A stretch of 64,000 bases of DNA from an uncultured Sphingomonadaceae bacterium. Its GTDB lineage: Bacteria > Pseudomonadota > Alphaproteobacteria > Sphingomonadales > Sphingomonadaceae. The notes under the pieces are model-generated. The model was not told the origin of the DNA and made no database searches. It worked only from the letters and a program-made list of their open reading frames with translations. The stretch spans positions 372,001-436,000 of the forward strand of contig CANKZR010000002.1 of NCBI GenBank assembly GCA_947488625.1, in the 5' to 3' direction. Below, one piece after another: positions 33,936 to 42,162 of this stretch (the stretch's first letter is position 1; the number at the start of each line of letters is the position of its first letter). The position numbers were made by a program, and so were the translations under genes.

Positions 33936-35999
33936 TTGAAAATCGATACCAGCATCCAGCCGCCGAAAGCCGACAAGCGCGAGCACAGCTTTACCCATCA
34001 CGGCGTGACAATTTCCGACCCTTACGCATGGCTTCGCGATCCAGGCTATCCGAAGGTGGAGGACGAGAACGTGCTGGCTTATGTCCGCGCTGAGAACGCC
34101 TATTTCGAAGCACAGATGGCGGGCCAGAAGGACCTGGTGGAAGAACTGTTCACCGAAATGCGCGCCCGCATCAAGGAAGACGATTCCAGCGTTCCGCAGA
34201 AGGACGGCGACTACCTGTACTGGTCCGAGTTCGAAACCGGCGGGCAATATCGCAAGTATTACCGCCGCCCGATCGAAGGCGGAGATGCGCAGCTGATCCT
34301 CGACTGTCCGGCGCTAGCAGAAGGGCTGGAATATTTCAGTCTCGGCGCGTTGTCGGTCAGCGAGGACGGACGGTATCTTGCCTACACCACCGATACCACG
34401 GGCGGTGAGTTCTACACCGCCTTCATCAAGGATCTGGATACCGGAGAACTGCTGGAAGACCGGATCGAGAACGTCAACACGGGCCTGATCTGGGCGGCGA
34501 ACGACAGCGTGCTAGTGTACGGCCGCGCCAACGAGAGCTGGCGGGTGGATCGCATCTTTGCGCACACCATCGGGCAGCCAACGGGTGACGATGCGCAAAT
34601 CTATCACGAGGCAACGTTGGGCTTCACCGCATCTCCTGCGATCTCTGCCAATCGCCGATGGCTCGTCATTTCCACCGGCGACAACGAGACGAGCGAGGTT
34701 CTTTTTACCTCCATCGATAATCCCACGGGCGATCTGAAAGTGGTTCGACCGCGCAAGGTCGGCGTGGAATATGCCGCAGATTTTCGCGACGACACGATTT
34801 TCATCTGGGCGAACGACACCCACGCCAATTTCCGCCTTGCCACCGCCTCCATCGGCGATCCGGGAAACTGGACGACGCTGATCGAAGGGTCCGACGAATT
34901 CTACCTGACAGGCTTCGACCTGTTCAGGAATTTCTACATCACCGAAGGGCGATTGAACGGCCTCGATCAGGTGCAGGTCCGCTATTATGACGATCCCGCG
35001 CGGGTAGAAACGATAGACTTTCCCGAAGAAGCCTATTCGGCAGGCACCGGCAACAATCCCGAATGGGAAATGGATCGCATCCGGTTGACCTATGAAAGCC
35101 CGATCACCCCCGACACCGTGTATGATTATCACGTTGCGTCCCGGAAGCTCGAGACGCTGAAAGTGCAGGAAATCCCCAGCGGTTTCGATCCGTCGCTCTA
35201 TACCGTGGAGCGGCTGGAAGTGCGCGCTCGGGACGGGGCAATGGTTCCTGTCAGCCTGGTCTGCCGGAAGGACCGGCCCAAGGGTGGCCCGCTGCATCTC
35301 TATGCTTACGGCGCCTATGGCTTTGCCTATCCGCCCAATTTCTCCACCACGCGCTTCAGCCTGATCGACCGCGGCGTGGCCTATGCCATCGCGCACATCC
35401 GGGGTGGGGACGATCTGGGGCGCAACTGGTATCTGCAAGGCAAGATGCAGGCGCGCACCAACACCTTCAACGATTTCGTCGACGTGGGCCGGGGGCTGGT
35501 GGATCTTGGCTACACAGCGGAAGGCAAGGTCAGCGCCAGCGGCGGTTCTGCCGGCGGCGAATTGATGGGCGCGATCATCAATCAGGATCCTGCATTGTTC
35601 GGCGCCATCGTAGCGCATGTGCCCTTCGTCGACGTGCTCAGCACCATGCTGGACGAGACCCTGCCACTGACGCCGGGCGAATGGCCGGAATGGGGCAACC
35701 CGATCGAGAGCAAGGAGGCTTTCGACAATATCCTGGGCTATTCCCCATACGATCAGGTCAAGCGGCAGGACTATCCGCCCATGCTGGTAACAGCCGGACT
35801 GAACGATCCGCGCGTCACCTACTGGGAGCCTGCCAAATGGGTCGCCAAGTTGCGCGACTACAAGACCGACGAGAGCATTCTGTTGCTGAAAACGAACATG
35901 GGCGCAGGCCACGGTGGCAAGTCGGGCCGGTTCGAAGGACTGCGTGAGACGGCGGAAGAGGCGGCATTCATTCTCTGGCAGCTGGGGGTGCACGATTGA
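33936..35999 (+). CDS. Prolyl oligopeptidase family (S9) peptidase, oligopeptidase B-like
   Basis: A 687-residue serine peptidase with an N-terminal beta-propeller lid (about 70-400) and a C-terminal alpha/beta hydrolase. Catalytic Ser538 is in SASGGSAGGELMG; the Asp lies in TAGLNDPRVTYWEP and the His in NMGAGHGGKSGRFEG. DPYAWLRDPGYPKVEDENV at the start and IAHIRGGDDLGRNWY are typical of PtrB. The start is a TTG with AGGA nine bases upstream. No signal peptide is seen, so it is probably cytoplasmic. Its stop overlaps the next gene by three bases. Confidence 0.92.
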   Translation: MKIDTSIQPPKADKREHSFTHHGVTISDPYAWLRDPGYPKVEDENVLAYVRAENAYFEAQMAGQKDLVEELFTEMRARIKEDDSSVPQKDGDYLYWSEFETGGQYRKYYRRPIEGGDAQLILDCPALAEGLEYFSLGALSVSEDGRYLAYTTDTTGGEFYTAFIKDLDTGELLEDRIENVNTGLIWAANDSVLVYGRANESWRVDRIFAHTIGQPTGDDAQIYHEATLGFTASPAISANRRWLVISTGDNETSEVLFTSIDNPTGDLKVVRPRKVGVEYAADFRDDTIFIWANDTHANFRLATASIGDPGNWTTLIEGSDEFYLTGFDLFRNFYITEGRLNGLDQVQVRYYDDPARVETIDFPEEAYSAGTGNNPEWEMDRIRLTYESPITPDTVYDYHVASRKLETLKVQEIPSGFDPSLYTVERLEVRARDGAMVPVSLVCRKDRPKGGPLHLYAYGAYGFAYPPNFSTTRFSLIDRGVAYAIAHIRGGDDLGRNWYLQGKMQARTNTFNDFVDVGRGLVDLGYTAEGKVSASGGSAGGELMGAIINQDPALFGAIVAHVPFVDVLSTMLDETLPLTPGEWPEWGNPIESKEAFDNILGYSPYDQVKRQDYPPMLVTAGLNDPRVTYWEPAKWVAKLRDYKTDESILLLKTNMGAGHGGKSGRFEGLRETAEEAAFILWQLGVHD

Positions 36000-36409
36000 C
36001 CAACCGCTTTACCACCACCTTTACGGCGCTGCCGGAGCACATTGACGAGAACGGGCACGTCAATAACACCGTCTGGGTGCGGTGGATGGAAGAGCTGTCC
36101 GTCGCCCACTGGAACGCGCAGGCCCTGCCCGAGCATCGGGACAGATACGCCTGGGTCGTGACCCGGCACGAGATCGATTATCGCGGTAACGTGACGCAAG
36201 GTGCACAGGTGACCGGCGAGACCATCATCAAGGATGGGCCGCGTGGCGCACGGTTCGATCGGCACTACGAGTTTCGCAATGCGGACGGAAAGGTGCTGGT
36301 GCGCGCCAAGTCCACCTGGGCAATGGTGGACAAGGAAAGCGGCCGCCTGATGCGCGTTCCGGCAGAGGTCGCGAGACCTTTCCTGCCGCCCGAGGACCCC
36401 TCCGCCTAG
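35996..36409 (+). CDS. Hotdog-fold acyl-CoA thioesterase
   Basis: A 137-residue thioesterase of the 4-hydroxybenzoyl-CoA/YbgC type. The active-site stretch is HIDENGHVNNTVWVRWMEEL (about 15-34), followed by the beta strands VVTRHEIDYRGNV and TGETIIKDGPRGARFDRHYE. The start is a TTG overlapping the TGA of the peptidase gene (TTGA), so translation is probably coupled. The acyl-CoA substrate is unknown. The end overlaps the convergent ald gene by four bases. Confidence 0.86.
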   Translation: MTNRFTTTFTALPEHIDENGHVNNTVWVRWMEELSVAHWNAQALPEHRDRYAWVVTRHEIDYRGNVTQGAQVTGETIIKDGPRGARFDRHYEFRNADGKVLVRAKSTWAMVDKESGRLMRVPAEVARPFLPPEDPSA

Positions 36410-37521
36410 GCGATCGCCTCGTCAATCGGCAACAGGTCGTACCCCAGTTCACTGGCCACGGCAGGATAGGTGACGCGCCCGGCGTGGACATTCAGCCCCT
36501 GCGCCAGATGCGCATCGGCGCGCATGGCCGCTTTCCAGCCAAGGTTCGCGATGCGCAGGGCGTGCGGCAGGGTAACATTGTTCAGCGCATAGGTGCTGGT
36601 ACGGCTCACGGCACCGGGCATGTTGGCAACGCAGTAATGCACGATGTCGTCCACCACGTAGGTAGGATTGTCATGCGTGGTTGGTTTGCTGGTTTCGAAA
36701 CAACCGCCCTGGTCGATGGCGACATCCACCAATACCGCACCGGGCTTCATGGTCTTCAGCATCTCGCGCGTGACAAGCTTGGGTGCTGCGGCACCGGGCA
36801 CCAGAACGGCGCCCACCACCATGTCCGCACCTGCCACGGCGGCCTCCAGATTGGCCTTGCTGGCAAAACGCGTGCTGGCACGCGATTCGAAATGGGTGCC
36901 GACCTTTTCAAGCACTTCGGGATCGAGATCCATGATGACGGTGCTTGCACCCATCCCGGCCGACATCTGCGCAGCGTTGAAGCCAACCACGCCGCCGCCG
37001 ATGATCACCACCTTGCCCGGCATGACACCCGGCACGCCGCCCAGCAATACGCCGCGCCCGCCATGTACCTTCTCGAGCGCATTGGCGCCCGCCTGAATGC
37101 TCATGCGTCCGGCCACCTGGCTCATCGGTTTCAGCAACGGCAGACCGCCACGCTTGCCGGTGACGGTTTCATAGGCGATTGCCGTGCAGCCCGATTTCAC
37201 CAGGCCCTCGGTCTGTGCAGGGTCGGGCGCGAGATGGAGATAGGTGTAGAGCACCTGACCTTCGCGCAGGCGGGCGATTTCCTCCGCCTGCGGTTCCTTC
37301 ACCTTCACGATCATCTCGCATTCGGCGAAGATATCCTCGACATCGTCGATGACCTTGGCACCGCTGGCAACATATTGGGCGTCGTAGGCACCGATGCCGT
37401 CGCCTGCGCCGGTTTCAATCCAGACCTCGTGGCCGTTCTCGACCAGTTCCTTCGCGCTTTCGGGCGTCAGGCCGACGCGGTATTCACGGTTCTTGATCTC
37501 GCGGGGGCAGCCGATGCGCAT
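36406..37521 (-). CDS. ald: Alanine dehydrogenase
   Basis: Interconverts alanine with pyruvate and ammonia using NAD. The 371-residue product begins MRIGCPREIKNREYRVGLTP (substrate Arg region), has the YTYLHLAPDPAQ and LKPMSQVAGRM segments, the NAD site VVIIGGGVVGFNAAQMSAGM, and the VLVDVAIDQGGCFETSKPTT segment. The length matches Ald rather than the longer PntA. It stands alone with a 136-bp upstream region carrying the 16-bp near-palindrome that also precedes gltB, which hints at joint nitrogen control. Confidence 0.95.
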   Translation of the reverse strand: MRIGCPREIKNREYRVGLTPESAKELVENGHEVWIETGAGDGIGAYDAQYVASGAKVIDDVEDIFAECEMIVKVKEPQAEEIARLREGQVLYTYLHLAPDPAQTEGLVKSGCTAIAYETVTGKRGGLPLLKPMSQVAGRMSIQAGANALEKVHGGRGVLLGGVPGVMPGKVVIIGGGVVGFNAAQMSAGMGASTVIMDLDPEVLEKVGTHFESRASTRFASKANLEAAVAGADMVVGAVLVPGAAAPKLVTREMLKTMKPGAVLVDVAIDQGGCFETSKPTTHDNPTYVVDDIVHYCVANMPGAVSRTSTYALNNVTLPHALRIANLGWKAAMRADAHLAQGLNVHAGRVTYPAVASELGYDLLPIDEAIA

Positions 37522-37581
37522 GGGACGGGACTCCGGTTAAGCAGGGGAATTGGGCAACAGGTAGCTCAGTTTGGTAGAGGC

Positions 37582-37597
37582 CGTTACCGGTGAAACC
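37582..37597 (+). promoter_or_regulatory. Second copy of the gltB/ald candidate operator
   Basis: The plus strand reads CGTTACCGGTGAAACC; its complement is identical over 16 bases to 267-282 in front of gltB. The near edge lies 61 bp upstream of the ald ATG. Relative to its gene it is inverted compared with the gltB copy, which a dimeric repressor on a near-palindrome would tolerate. Confidence 0.45.
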
Positions 37598-37657
37598 TGT
37601 TTTTCGCAATCCCAATCGGGTTGGCCTCCGTGCTGGCCACGGCGGATGGAACAGCTT

Positions 37658-39097
37658 TCACGCCACCACGTGTTCGATGCCCGGCACGGTGATCGTCCGC
37701 TCGCCGCCGAAATCCTCGTGAACCGAGATCAAGCCGGTCTTTTCCAGATGCTCCAGCAAGCGACGAATCCGACCGGGCGACGCGGTGCCATAGACGCGGG
37801 CGAGATGCTCCTCATCGGGCGTGCCGTTGCCGCGCGCGGCGGACACCACGATAGCGAGGTAGGGCGCCAGCACATCGTCGGCGACGCCTTGCGCCATCGC
37901 TTCCACGCGTTCGCGCTGCCCATCTTCCAGGGCACCGACACCGGCGCTGGCGAAGGCGAACATGCGGCGGAAGGTCGGCATGTCGATATGTGCCGAGGCC
38001 ACGCCCTGCTGGCGGCAGCGTGTCGCGAAATCGCGGAACGAGGTGGCGATGGGGCGGAACGTGGCACCTTCCTCTGCCGCCATCTCTGCCAGCACGCTGT
38101 CGACATCACCCGCCGCCGTTTCGGCGGACAGTGTTTCGTCCGGTTCGGCCTTTGCAGCCATGCTCTGCGCCAGTTCCTCCACCGGCGGCGGTGCGGGCGG
38201 TGGGGGAGGGGGCGGCTGGTGAACCTTCTCGGCAGCTTCTTCCGCCAGATCGGCGTGCAGCAGTTCGCCCATCTCGGCGGCATCGGCCTGGGGCAGCGGG
38301 GTGAGCGCGGCAGCGCCGTTCTTGCCGCCCGACTTCACCTCTCCGATGTGCACGGCCACGGGGCGACGGCTGACCGCTGGACCGAGGCCGAGGAAATGGC
38401 CGCGCTGCAAATCGCGGATGCGCTCCGCCTGCTTGCGATCCATGCCCAGCAGGTCTGCGGCGCGCTGCATGTCGATATCGAGGAAAGTACGGCCCATCAG
38501 GAAGTTCGATGCCTCTGCCGCGACGTTCTTCGCCAGCTTGGCAAGCCGCTGCGTGGCGACGATACCTGCAAGACCGCGCTTGCGCCCTCGACACATCAGG
38601 TTGGTCATGGCCGACAGTGTCAGGCGGCGAGTGTCCTCCGCCATTTCGCCAGCGGCGGCAGGCGCGAACATCTGCGCCTCGTCCACCACCACAAGGGCCG
38701 GAAACCAGTGTTCGCGCGGGGCATCGAACAGCGCGGTGAGGAATTGCGCGGCGCAGCGGATCTGCTGTTCCACCTCCAGGTCCTCCAGCGCCAGAACCAC
38801 CGATGCGCGGTGCTGGCGGATACGGCCTGCCAGCGCCTCTATCTCGCGCGAGGAGTAGCTGGCGCCTTCCACCACCACGTGATCGAAATGGTCGGCAAGG
38901 CTGACGAAATCGCCTTCGGGGTCGATGATGACCTGCTGCACCATGCCGGCGCTCTGTTCCAGCAGGCGGCGCAGCAAGTGAGACTTGCCGCTGCCGGAGT
39001 TGCCTTGCACCAGCAGGCGCGTGGCGAGCAATTCCTCCACGTCCACCGACACGGGGGTGCCGTGCGCGTCCTTGCCGATTTCGATTTCCGCATTCAC
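37658..39097 (-). CDS. HerA-like ATP-binding protein
   Basis: A 479-residue ATPase. Walker A is GNSGSGKS (32-39) in LLVQGNSGSGKSHLLRRLLE, Walker B is ALVVVDEAQMFAP, and the sensor-like stretch GLAGIVATQRLAKLAKNV follows, as in DUF87/HerA hexameric DNA motors. A proline-rich linker (seven prolines in a row near residue 293) leads to a C-terminal helical domain ending in a winged-helix-like part (ARVYGTASPGRIRRLLEHLE). It lies between ald and dcd with no NurA partner. The family role here is not known. Confidence 0.82.
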   Translation of the reverse strand: MNAEIEIGKDAHGTPVSVDVEELLATRLLVQGNSGSGKSHLLRRLLEQSAGMVQQVIIDPEGDFVSLADHFDHVVVEGASYSSREIEALAGRIRQHRASVVLALEDLEVEQQIRCAAQFLTALFDAPREHWFPALVVVDEAQMFAPAAAGEMAEDTRRLTLSAMTNLMCRGRKRGLAGIVATQRLAKLAKNVAAEASNFLMGRTFLDIDMQRAADLLGMDRKQAERIRDLQRGHFLGLGPAVSRRPVAVHIGEVKSGGKNGAAALTPLPQADAAEMGELLHADLAEEAAEKVHQPPPPPPPAPPPVEELAQSMAAKAEPDETLSAETAAGDVDSVLAEMAAEEGATFRPIATSFRDFATRCRQQGVASAHIDMPTFRRMFAFASAGVGALEDGQRERVEAMAQGVADDVLAPYLAIVVSAARGNGTPDEEHLARVYGTASPGRIRRLLEHLEKTGLISVHEDFGGERTITVPGIEHVVA

Positions 39098-39285
39098 ATT
39101 TCAAGGGATAGGGCCGCCAACCGATTCGGCCTAGGCAGGCCGGTGGGTTTATCCAGCGATTGTTCCGCGCGGGGCTTTTCCCGTGCCATCCAGTCCTGTG
39201 ATGCGCCGAGTGGCGAGGCCCCGAAGGTTATGAGGGGGATATTTTCGGCTCGCAGCTTGCCCTCGCAGCGCCCTTCGGGAATTCC

Positions 39286-39846
39286 ATGTCCATGGCGATT
39301 CTTTCAGACAAATGGATTCGGGACCAGGCACAATCGAACGGCATGATTGAGCCGTTCGTGGAAAGCCAGCGGCGCGATGGGTGTATCTCCTACGGCCTTT
39401 CCTCCTTCGGCTATGACGCGCGCGTAGCGGACGAATTCAAGATCTTTACCAATGTGAACTCGGCCATCGTCGATCCCAAGGACTTCGACGGGGAGAGCCT
39501 GGTGGACCGCAAGACCGATGTCTGCGTGATCCCGCCCAACTCCTTCGCGCTGGCTCGCACGGTGGAATATTTTCGCGTGCCGGAGGACGTGCTGGTGATC
39601 TGCCTTGGCAAGAGCACCTATGCCCGTTGCGGCATTATCGTGAACGTCACCCCGCTGGAACCGGGATGGGAAGGGCATGTGACGCTGGAATTTTCCAACA
39701 CCACGCCGCTGCCCGCGCGCATCTATGCCAACGAAGGCGCATGCCAGTTCCTGTTCCTGCAAGGCAACGAGAGGCCCGAAGTCACCTATGCCGACAGGGC
39801 GGGCAAATACATGGGCCAGCGCGGGGTGACCTTGCCCAGGCTTTAA
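39286..39846 (+). CDS. dcd: dCTP deaminase
   Basis: Deaminates dCTP to dUTP, feeding dTMP synthesis. The 186-residue product begins [20 protein letters not shown] and has [39 protein letters not shown] (substrate binding) and the catalytic Glu in [28 protein letters not shown] ends it. Starts at 39286 or 39292 both fit: GGGA is 5 or 11 bases upstream, and many homologues begin at the second Met. The length matches the homotrimeric family. Confidence 0.96.
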   Translation: MSMAILSDKWIRDQAQSNGMIEPFVESQRRDGCISYGLSSFGYDARVADEFKIFTNVNSAIVDPKDFDGESLVDRKTDVCVIPPNSFALARTVEYFRVPEDVLVICLGKSTYARCGIIVNVTPLEPGWEGHVTLEFSNTTPLPARIYANEGACQFLFLQGNERPEVTYADRAGKYMGQRGVTLPRL

Positions 39847-39850
39847 AGGA

Positions 39851-39874
39851 CGCTCCGGCGCGAGGGCCGGAGCG
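39851..39874. terminator. Hairpin between convergent dcd and TonB receptor genes
   Basis: A perfect 9-bp stem CGCTCCGGC (39851-39859) with GCCGGAGCG (39866-39874), six-base loop. It lies between two convergent stop codons, so a shared terminator is likely, but no T tract follows on either strand. Confidence 0.5.
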
Positions 39875-39885
39875 CAAGACCCGGC

Positions 39886-42069
39886 TTAGAAACTCGCCCT
39901 TGCTGTCAGCCTGAAGTTGCGGCCCGTCATCGGCACGAATTCCTTCGTGAAGCTGGTGTGGCGACGACCCTCGACATCGAAGATATTCTCCACCTGCGCG
40001 ATAATTGTCAGGTTCTCGCGACCTTCGAACGGGTGCCAGCCGAGCGACGCGTTGACCATGGTGAAGCCATCGGTCGGCGTCTCGAACGGTGCGACGTCGG
40101 TCTGGCTGTCGTACCATTCCACCTCACCGCGCAGATCGAAGTGGTCCCACCGGCCTTCCAGTGCGCCGTACAGGCTGAGGGGAGGGATGCGCGGGGCATC
40201 GGTGCCATCGTCGAATTCCACCCTGGTATAGGCGCCACGCAGGTCGCCCAGCAGCGAGAAATCCCGGCCTTCCACCAGCGGGAACGTGACCTGCGCCTCG
40301 GCGCCCCACTGGTCGGCATCCTGTTGCATGAATGCGAAGACGGGCAAGTCGTCTTCCTCCTCGCCCGTACCGGCGAGATAGATGAAATCGCCGAACCAGT
40401 TGCGATAGACGCTGGCGTTGACCTTCACTTCGCCGATCTCACCGCGAACGTAGCCTTCCGCGCCCCAGCTGCTTTCCTCGCTTAGCGTGGGGTCGCCGAC
40501 TTCGAACTGCTGGGTGGCGATATGCGGACCTTCGGCGAACAGTTCTGCCGCGGTAGGCGCGCGCTCGGTGCGTGAAACGTTCAAACCAGCGCGGAAATCA
40601 TCGAACAGGGTGAAGCCGCCGCCAACCGAAGCGGAGAAGGTGTCGAAGGTGCGTTCCAGCCCCAGTGTTGTCGCTTCGATTTCAGTGTTCTCGTAGCGGG
40701 CGCCTGCTTCCAGCTCGAAGGGACCGAAATAGAATTCCTGCAAGGTGAAGAAGGCCATGGTCTCGACATTATTGGGCGGGATATAGGCTTCTTCTCCGGT
40801 TGCGACGAAGTCCTGAGCGGAGAACTGCGCTCCTGTGGCGCCGCTCCAGTTACCCCGGCGCGATTGCACCAGCTCTACGCGGCCCTCGACGCCCTGCACG
40901 TCGAACACCGTGCCAACTTCCGCACCCTCGAACTCGGTGTGGGTGTAGTTGGAATAGCCGATGCGCGACTGGACGGAATCGAAGAACCCGTCACCCAAGT
41001 CGATGTCGGCGCGGAAGTCTGCGCGGTAGCGGCGCAAGCCAATGGACACGGCTTCCTCGCCTTCCTCATCGCCATGTTCTTCTTCATCCTCGTCGTGATC
41101 TTCCTCACCATGCTCTTCTTGGCCATGACCGTGATGACCTACGCCCGGTGCACCCGGCACGCCGTATTCGGTATCGTAGTAGTCGAACGAAACACCGAAG
41201 TTGCTCTCACCGGAGAAGACCGCGAAGCCCGTTCCGGCAGACCAGGTTTCGGTATAGGTATTGGGCACTGTGCCGGAAATACTGGCCGCCTCGCGCAGTT
41301 TCTCGGCTTCCTCGAATTCACCCTCTTCCTCTTCCTCGGCCGCGTCGGCCAGCAGGTCTGCGCGCAGATCGCCCGAAGCGGCAAAGCCGGGAATCTCGAT
41401 ATCATCGGTGTTACGGTACGAGCCGTCGACATGGAAAACGATATTATCGGTCAGCTTCGTGTCGAGCGAGATGCCACCTTCCCACAGGCCGGTGGCGCTA
41501 TCCACGCCGGCCAGCATATCCACATGAAATGGCTCGTCCGGAACGCCGGGCGGGATGCGCTTGGTAATGACGTTCACCGCGCCGCCGATGGCCTGGCTGC
41601 CGTACAGCAGCACGGCAGGTCCGCGCAGCACTTCGATGCTTTCGGCTATCAGCGGATCGGCCGCCACGGCGTGATCGTCCGACGCGCCTGACGCATCGAT
41701 CGTACCGATGCCATCGATCAGCACGCGAACGCGGTCTCCGCCAAAGCCGCGCAGGATCGGGCGCGATGCTCCGGGGGCAAAACCGCTCGCCTCGACACCT
41801 GGCTGGCTGGCGAGGATCTCGCCGACCTGGCCTGCGCTTTCGCGTTGCAACTGCATGCCGGAAACAACCGAAGTGCCGGCGATCACGTCCAGCCGGTCGA
41901 CACCGCTGGCGGTTACATAGATCGTACCGTGAAAATCGTCATTGGCCGGATTGTCCTCATCGGTCGCGGTCGCCTGGGCACGTGGTTCCGGCTGCTGCGG
42001 CGTCTCCTGCGCCATTGCCTGGTACGGAATAACAACACTTGCAAGAAGTAGGGCAGACATGCGGATCAT
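39886..42069 (-). CDS. TonB-dependent outer-membrane receptor with His/Glu-rich loop (ZnuD-like)
   Basis: A 727-residue receptor. The signal peptide ends QAMA-QET (residue 20). The plug domain spans about 50-170 (GQVGEILASQPGVEASGFAP, VLRGPAVLLYGSQAIGGAVN), and a 22-strand-type barrel ends with FRLTARASF. Residues 310-340 form an extracellular-type loop very rich in His, Glu and Asp, with six His (312, 313, 315, 320, 325, 332), as in zinc receptors of the ZnuD type. A Glu-rich stretch at 244-255 adds to this. Zinc or another divalent metal is the likely substrate. A short palindrome upstream may be a metal-regulator site. Confidence 0.88.
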   Translation of the reverse strand: MIRMSALLLASVVIPYQAMAQETPQQPEPRAQATATDEDNPANDDFHGTIYVTASGVDRLDVIAGTSVVSGMQLQRESAGQVGEILASQPGVEASGFAPGASRPILRGFGGDRVRVLIDGIGTIDASGASDDHAVAADPLIAESIEVLRGPAVLLYGSQAIGGAVNVITKRIPPGVPDEPFHVDMLAGVDSATGLWEGGISLDTKLTDNIVFHVDGSYRNTDDIEIPGFAASGDLRADLLADAAEEEEEGEFEEAEKLREAASISGTVPNTYTETWSAGTGFAVFSGESNFGVSFDYYDTEYGVPGAPGVGHHGHGQEEHGEEDHDEDEEEHGDEEGEEAVSIGLRRYRADFRADIDLGDGFFDSVQSRIGYSNYTHTEFEGAEVGTVFDVQGVEGRVELVQSRRGNWSGATGAQFSAQDFVATGEEAYIPPNNVETMAFFTLQEFYFGPFELEAGARYENTEIEATTLGLERTFDTFSASVGGGFTLFDDFRAGLNVSRTERAPTAAELFAEGPHIATQQFEVGDPTLSEESSWGAEGYVRGEIGEVKVNASVYRNWFGDFIYLAGTGEEEDDLPVFAFMQQDADQWGAEAQVTFPLVEGRDFSLLGDLRGAYTRVEFDDGTDAPRIPPLSLYGALEGRWDHFDLRGEVEWYDSQTDVAPFETPTDGFTMVNASLGWHPFEGRENLTIIAQVENIFDVEGRRHTSFTKEFVPMTGRNFRLTARASF

Positions 42070-42093
42070 TCGTTACGCTTCCAACTAAAGTTA

Positions 42094-42106
42094 CGATGTA
42101 TCATCG
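42094..42106 (-). promoter_or_regulatory. Palindrome upstream of the TonB receptor
   Basis: CGATG-TAT-CATCG is a perfect dyad ending 25 bases before the receptor start codon, where a repressor would block transcription. It could be a Zur-type or other metal-sensor operator, but it does not match a consensus I can state with confidence. Confidence 0.3.
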
Positions 42107-42162
42107 CTCCTCTAGAGTTTGTGGAATGAACGTCAAGTGAGCAATGGCTCAAGGTGAAGTGT

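Noticed and set aside
37551-37613. Functional tRNA gene before ald
   Set aside because: D-arm and T-loop-like pieces exist, but no acceptor stem, anticodon stem-loop or T-stem pairing can be drawn.
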